In this document: one piece after another, positions 20,231-22,388 of the stretch
Position numbering within the stretch: position 1 is the stretch's first letter
How the letters are laid out: each line of letters begins with the position of its first letter
Virus record (IMG/VR): IMGVR_UViG_3300025327_000163
Coordinates: 1-22,388 of that record
Direction: 5' to 3' (one strand)
Length of the DNA stretch: 22,388 bases
Source: a virus
Made by a program: the position numbers and the translations under genes
The notes under the pieces: generated by a model
Seen by the model: the letters and a program-made list of their open reading frames with translations, nothing else
Database searches by the model: none
What the model was told of the DNA's origin: nothing

Positions 20231-21097
20231 ATGCGATTCGAAAACCCACTAACCTTTGTTAGATCAATCAAAGGCGCTCCAGCATCGATCTTATGGGCCT
20301 TCGCTTTCACGCGTCGCGTCATGACCGCGCTTGAGCTCCAAGAGTGGACTGGCTATAAGGGAGATAACATCACCGTGGCTGTAAGGTTGCTGGTGAATCT
20401 TGGTTGGTTAGCAGCGCGCGGGTCGCGTGGTCCGTGGTGTTTGGTTGAAGGAAGACAACTGCCCTTAATGGAGATGCTTGAGAAGGTCGAGCAACTTACT
20501 GGGGGAGACTCCGATTTAATCGGAGTCGGAGCTACTACTACTACTGTAGACATTAATGTATTAAAAATAGTTAAAGACTCAGTAGTAGTAGAGGCCCTGA
20601 ATCCGATTAAATCGGAGTCAGGGCCATCTGTGGTGTATCTGACCCATGGAGTGACCTTCGAAGCAAACCTTGCTGCGTGTCGAAATTCTGGCATCGGAGA
20701 ACCAAAAGCTTCCACGATCTCACGGCTCGAACATGTCTCGCCCGAGTTGATCGATGCCCATGTCAAGGGGCTGCGGACTACGGATAGGATCGGACTGGCC
20801 ATCCGACGGATCGAGGCCAATGAAATGCCGCAGGCCTGGTTGGACGAAATCAAGGAAATATCCAGGCGGGAAGAAGCGAGTGAACTGATTGATGATGACG
20901 AAGAATTGGACATGACCGGTGTTGGTTGTGTGTGGCAGGATGAGACAGATGAACTGCTTCACCCGAATCGTGTGGGGGATAAGACGAAGAAGAAGACGCC
21001 CATGTGCATGAAACCATGCAAGCAGGGATCCTCAAGGTGGTGCGAAGAACATTATGAGATCGGGACTGCGACGTATGACGAAAGTAAGGAGGAATGA
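20231..21097 (+). CDS. Winged-helix protein, probable replication initiator or regulator
   Basis: 288 residues. Residues about 14-75 form a winged helix (GAPASILWAFAFTRRVMTAL, then ITVAVRLLVNLGWLAA and a basic wing). Residues about 91-135 are encoded by nested inverted repeats and look like an inserted linker. Residues 140-202 (ANLAACRNSGIGEPKASTIS, then HVSPELIDAHVKGLRT and GLAIRRIEANEMPQAW) fit a motif seen in phage and plasmid replication proteins of the 'GI-x-EP…L-x-H-V-T-P-E-x-I-x-x-H…P' type. The C-terminus has C259, C263, C271 and H274 in a possible zinc site. I infer a role in replication or its regulation. Confidence 0.6.
   Translation: MRFENPLTFVRSIKGAPASILWAFAFTRRVMTALELQEWTGYKGDNITVAVRLLVNLGWLAARGSRGPWCLVEGRQLPLMEMLEKVEQLTGGDSDLIGVGATTTTVDINVLKIVKDSVVVEALNPIKSESGPSVVYLTHGVTFEANLAACRNSGIGEPKASTISRLEHVSPELIDAHVKGLRTTDRIGLAIRRIEANEMPQAWLDEIKEISRREEASELIDDDEELDMTGVGCVWQDETDELLHPNRVGDKTKKKTPMCMKPCKQGSSRWCEEHYEIGTATYDESKEE
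20507..20625. repeat. Nested inverted repeats inside the winged-helix gene
   Basis: From left to right: a 21-nt palindrome with 10-bp arms, GACTCCGATT-T-AATCGGAGTC (20507-20527); arm CTACTACTACTG (20535-20546); a 33-nt AT-rich loop; arm CAGTAGTAGTAG (20580-20591); and a 33-nt palindrome (20593-20625, 16-nt arms with one mismatch) whose core TCCGATTAAATCGGAGTC is the reverse complement of the left palindrome. The whole unit keeps the reading frame open. It could be an insertion of a small mobile element or a pair of operator sites. Confidence 0.88.
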
Positions 21098-21423
21098 TGG
21101 ACGTAAGCAACAAAGAGCTTGTCAGGCAATTTACACGCGAGATGACGCAGCTTGGGCAGCAGGGGATGGTCGTTCGCTTGAGTTTGACACCGGACCAGGC
21201 GATGTCGTTGATCAGTGCGGTGCAGCTCGCAAACCAGAACCCGTTCAATGCGGGATCTTCGCGGCTCATCGCCAGGCGGATTGCGGACCAGATGCAATCT
21301 CAGTTTCTCCAATATGGAGTCCCGCATATCATCGAGGTCATCCGGCGCGGCTGGCTTGATGATTTGCTTAGCAAATCATACGATGTGGATGTGAGCAAGC
21401 AGGAAAAAGGAGATCAACCATGA
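21097..21423 (+). CDS. Hypothetical helical protein
   Basis: 108 residues from ATG 21097, with AGGAGG (21087-21092) 4 nt upstream; ATG 21094 overlaps the previous stop and is an alternative. Entirely soluble and helical: NKELVRQFTREMTQLGQQGM, then VVRLSLTPDQAMSLISAVQL, then SSRLIARRIADQMQSQF. The middle resembles small proteins built from the 'S-L-T-P-x-Q-A' type helix-turn. No family is recognised. The stop overlaps the next ATG by 4 nt, so it belongs to the same operon. Confidence 0.65.
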   Translation: MDVSNKELVRQFTREMTQLGQQGMVVRLSLTPDQAMSLISAVQLANQNPFNAGSSRLIARRIADQMQSQFLQYGVPHIIEVIRRGWLDDLLSKSYDVDVSKQEKGDQP

Positions 21424-21725
21424 AAAGCAAGTTGCAAGAAATCTTAGAAGACATGTTCGCCGAAGCGAAGGCGAAGGCCGGGCAGAAGGTCGTCCGAAAA
21501 CTTGGCAGAGGTCTGCGGATCGAGATAATCTGTGTCAACAGCAACGTCTGGCTGGCTATCACTCGGGACGATACCTTCCCGAGCCTCAAGGAATGGGAAA
21601 CGGTGACCAACAACTTCCCCTACCAGGTCCCGAAAGTCGAACCCACGTCGGACCGCAGCGGTGGCCGCTACAGCATCAGTGCGCGCTTTGCTTTGGCACG
21701 CACTGTGCAGATGAAATTTTTTTAG
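21420..21725 (+). CDS. Hypothetical protein
   Basis: 101 residues, start ATG 21420 in an ATGA overlap with the preceding gene and after GGAGATCAACC. An N-terminal charged helix (KLQEILEDMFAEAKAKAGQK) is followed by beta strands (GLRIEIICVNSNVWLAITRD) and a C-terminal strand (RYSISARFALARTVQMKFF). The alpha-beta layout is that of a small compact domain. No catalytic motif and no family recognised. Confidence 0.62.
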   Translation: MKSKLQEILEDMFAEAKAKAGQKVVRKLGRGLRIEIICVNSNVWLAITRDDTFPSLKEWETVTNNFPYQVPKVEPTSDRSGGRYSISARFALARTVQMKFF

Positions 21726-21735
21726 GAGGTCTATC

Positions 21736-22107
21736 ATGGACGAATTGAAAGTCAACGGCGTGCAATATCGCCAGCAATATCGCAAATGTGGAAAGCCAGG
21801 TTGCAAGTGCAACACCGGCGAGGGACACGGTCCCTACTGGTATGGCTATGATGGCAACAGCGCGGCGAAGTACGTGGGCATCCAGTTGCCTGAGCATGTC
21901 ACGAAGCACTTAGCGCTGCTCAAGGCGAGCAGGGAAAAGCTGAAGGCCATCAAAGAGAAGATCTCGAAGCGACGTGATGATCTGTATGAATCTTATCGCA
22001 AGGCTGATCGTGAGCTGAGTGCGGTGCGGGCGCTCGAGGCAGGGGAGCGGGTTGATTCGCGGATGCTGAAGTCTTTGGGGCTTGCTCAATTCAACGGGAA
22101 GCAGTGA
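21736..22107 (+). CDS. DUF6788-like protein
   Basis: 123 residues, preceded by AGGAGG (21725-21730). The start region QQYRKCGKPGCKCNTGEGHG, then PYWYGYDGNSAAKYVGI, matches the pattern of DUF6788 and related transposon- or phage-associated proteins: C-G-K-x-x-C-x-C, then H-G-P-Y-W/Y and a basic strand. Cys and His here could bind zinc. A long charged coiled-coil follows (LLKASREKLKAIKEKISKRR). The function of the family is unknown; it often occurs in mobile elements as a DNA-associated protein. Confidence 0.72.
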   Translation: MDELKVNGVQYRQQYRKCGKPGCKCNTGEGHGPYWYGYDGNSAAKYVGIQLPEHVTKHLALLKASREKLKAIKEKISKRRDDLYESYRKADRELSAVRALEAGERVDSRMLKSLGLAQFNGKQ

Positions 22108-22111
22108 GCAG

Positions 22112-22147
22112 TCTTGTGCGCCGGTGATCATCTGGCCATAAACAAGA
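22112..22147 (+). repeat. TCTTGT-N24-ACAAGA element, distal copy
   Basis: An exact 36-nt copy, 4 nt after the DUF6788-like gene stop and 14 nt before the next gene. It shares TCTTGTGCGCCGG with the copies at 12129 and 12939 and ends in ATAAACAAGA like the copy at 11557. It lies over 8.5 kb from the main cluster, on the other side of the integration site. Confidence 0.88.
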
Positions 22148-22161
22148 AGGATGAAATTATT

Positions 22162-22388
22162 ATGAATACACAACTATCTCTCATTCATCAGAAAAACACA
22201 TGGATGCACTTCATCGGTGGGTACTACAAGAGCACCGATAAATTTATCAATGAAGCCAAGCTTCAACGCATCTCGCGGCGCGCTCCTGCTCAACAGGTCC
22301 GCGGCATGCAGTTCGGTGATCGGCTTGTGTTCTTGCGCTATCACAAAAAGGATGTGGTCTCTGCATTCGCTGAAGCGCAGATCGTTGG
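22162..22388 (+). CDS. Partial hypothetical protein (runs off window)
   Basis: ATG at 22162 opens a frame that stays open to the window edge, giving at least 75 residues. The start is MNTQLSLIHQKNTWMHFIGG; later come SRRAPAQQVRGMQFGDRLVF and KKDVVSAFAEAQIVG. The G-D-R-L-V-F-L-R-Y and the following F-x-E-x-x-I-V strand recall small barrel domains (ASCH/EVE-like), but the match is too weak to name. No strong Shine-Dalgarno is seen (AAGAAGG at 22144-22150). Confidence 0.55.
   Translation, partial: MNTQLSLIHQKNTWMHFIGGYYKSTDKFINEAKLQRISRRAPAQQVRGMQFGDRLVFLRYHKKDVVSAFAEAQIV

Overview
The window reads as part of the genome of a temperate, long-tailed (siphovirus-type) phage or phage-like element. 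The host is probably a Chloroflexota (Anaerolineae-like) bacterium. That host guess is inference: it rests on moderately GC-rich coding sequence and on low-complexity tandem motifs at gene junctions (TGGAAAG heptamers, GATTT-rich strings, CAGTGATCAG), a style I associate with that phylum. No marker gene in the window fixes the taxonomy.

Region 1 (1-11434, all + strand) is a canonical tail module. In order it holds the end of a head-tail joining protein, an HK97-gp10-like protein, a tail terminator, a major tail (tube) protein with a C-terminal Ig-like domain, a pair of tail assembly chaperones joined by a probable -1 frameshift, a tape measure protein, a distal tail protein, a tail hub-like protein, a pectate-lyase-fold tailspike and two more fibre/receptor-binding proteins, then a small ORF. 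Genes overlap or are tightly spaced. No endolysin or holin can be recognised.

Region 2 (about 11435-13916) is gene-poor. It holds a hypothetical protein, two small Xis/MerR-type helix-turn-helix genes that appear to have leaderless promoters, and a DUF6941-like gene on the minus strand. Between them lies a striking family of 36-nt elements of fixed architecture, TCTTGT-N24-ACAAGA, with unrelated centres. One more copy lies at 22112, at the far end of the window.

Region 3 (13917-14974) is the integration module. A 52-bp fragment matches the 3' part of a tRNA-Gly(CCC) gene, next to a minus-strand tyrosine recombinase. Phage-type sequence lies on both sides of the fragment, so it looks like an attP in a circular or unintegrated genome, although an attR between two elements cannot be excluded.

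Region 4 (14975-22388, all + strand) is an accessory/early module whose genes often share a GGAGATC..CCATG start context. It encodes a stand-alone GGDEF protein, several small membrane proteins, a lipoprotein, an FtsK/TraB-like DNA translocase, a four-TM membrane protein with a C2H2 zinc finger, a probable replication/regulatory winged-helix protein, and small proteins including one DUF6788-like. The lipoprotein-translocase-membrane-zinc-finger cluster could be a DNA-transfer or DNA-segregation apparatus carried by a phage. Nested inverted repeats with CTACTACT/AGTAGTAG arms lie inside two of these coding regions.
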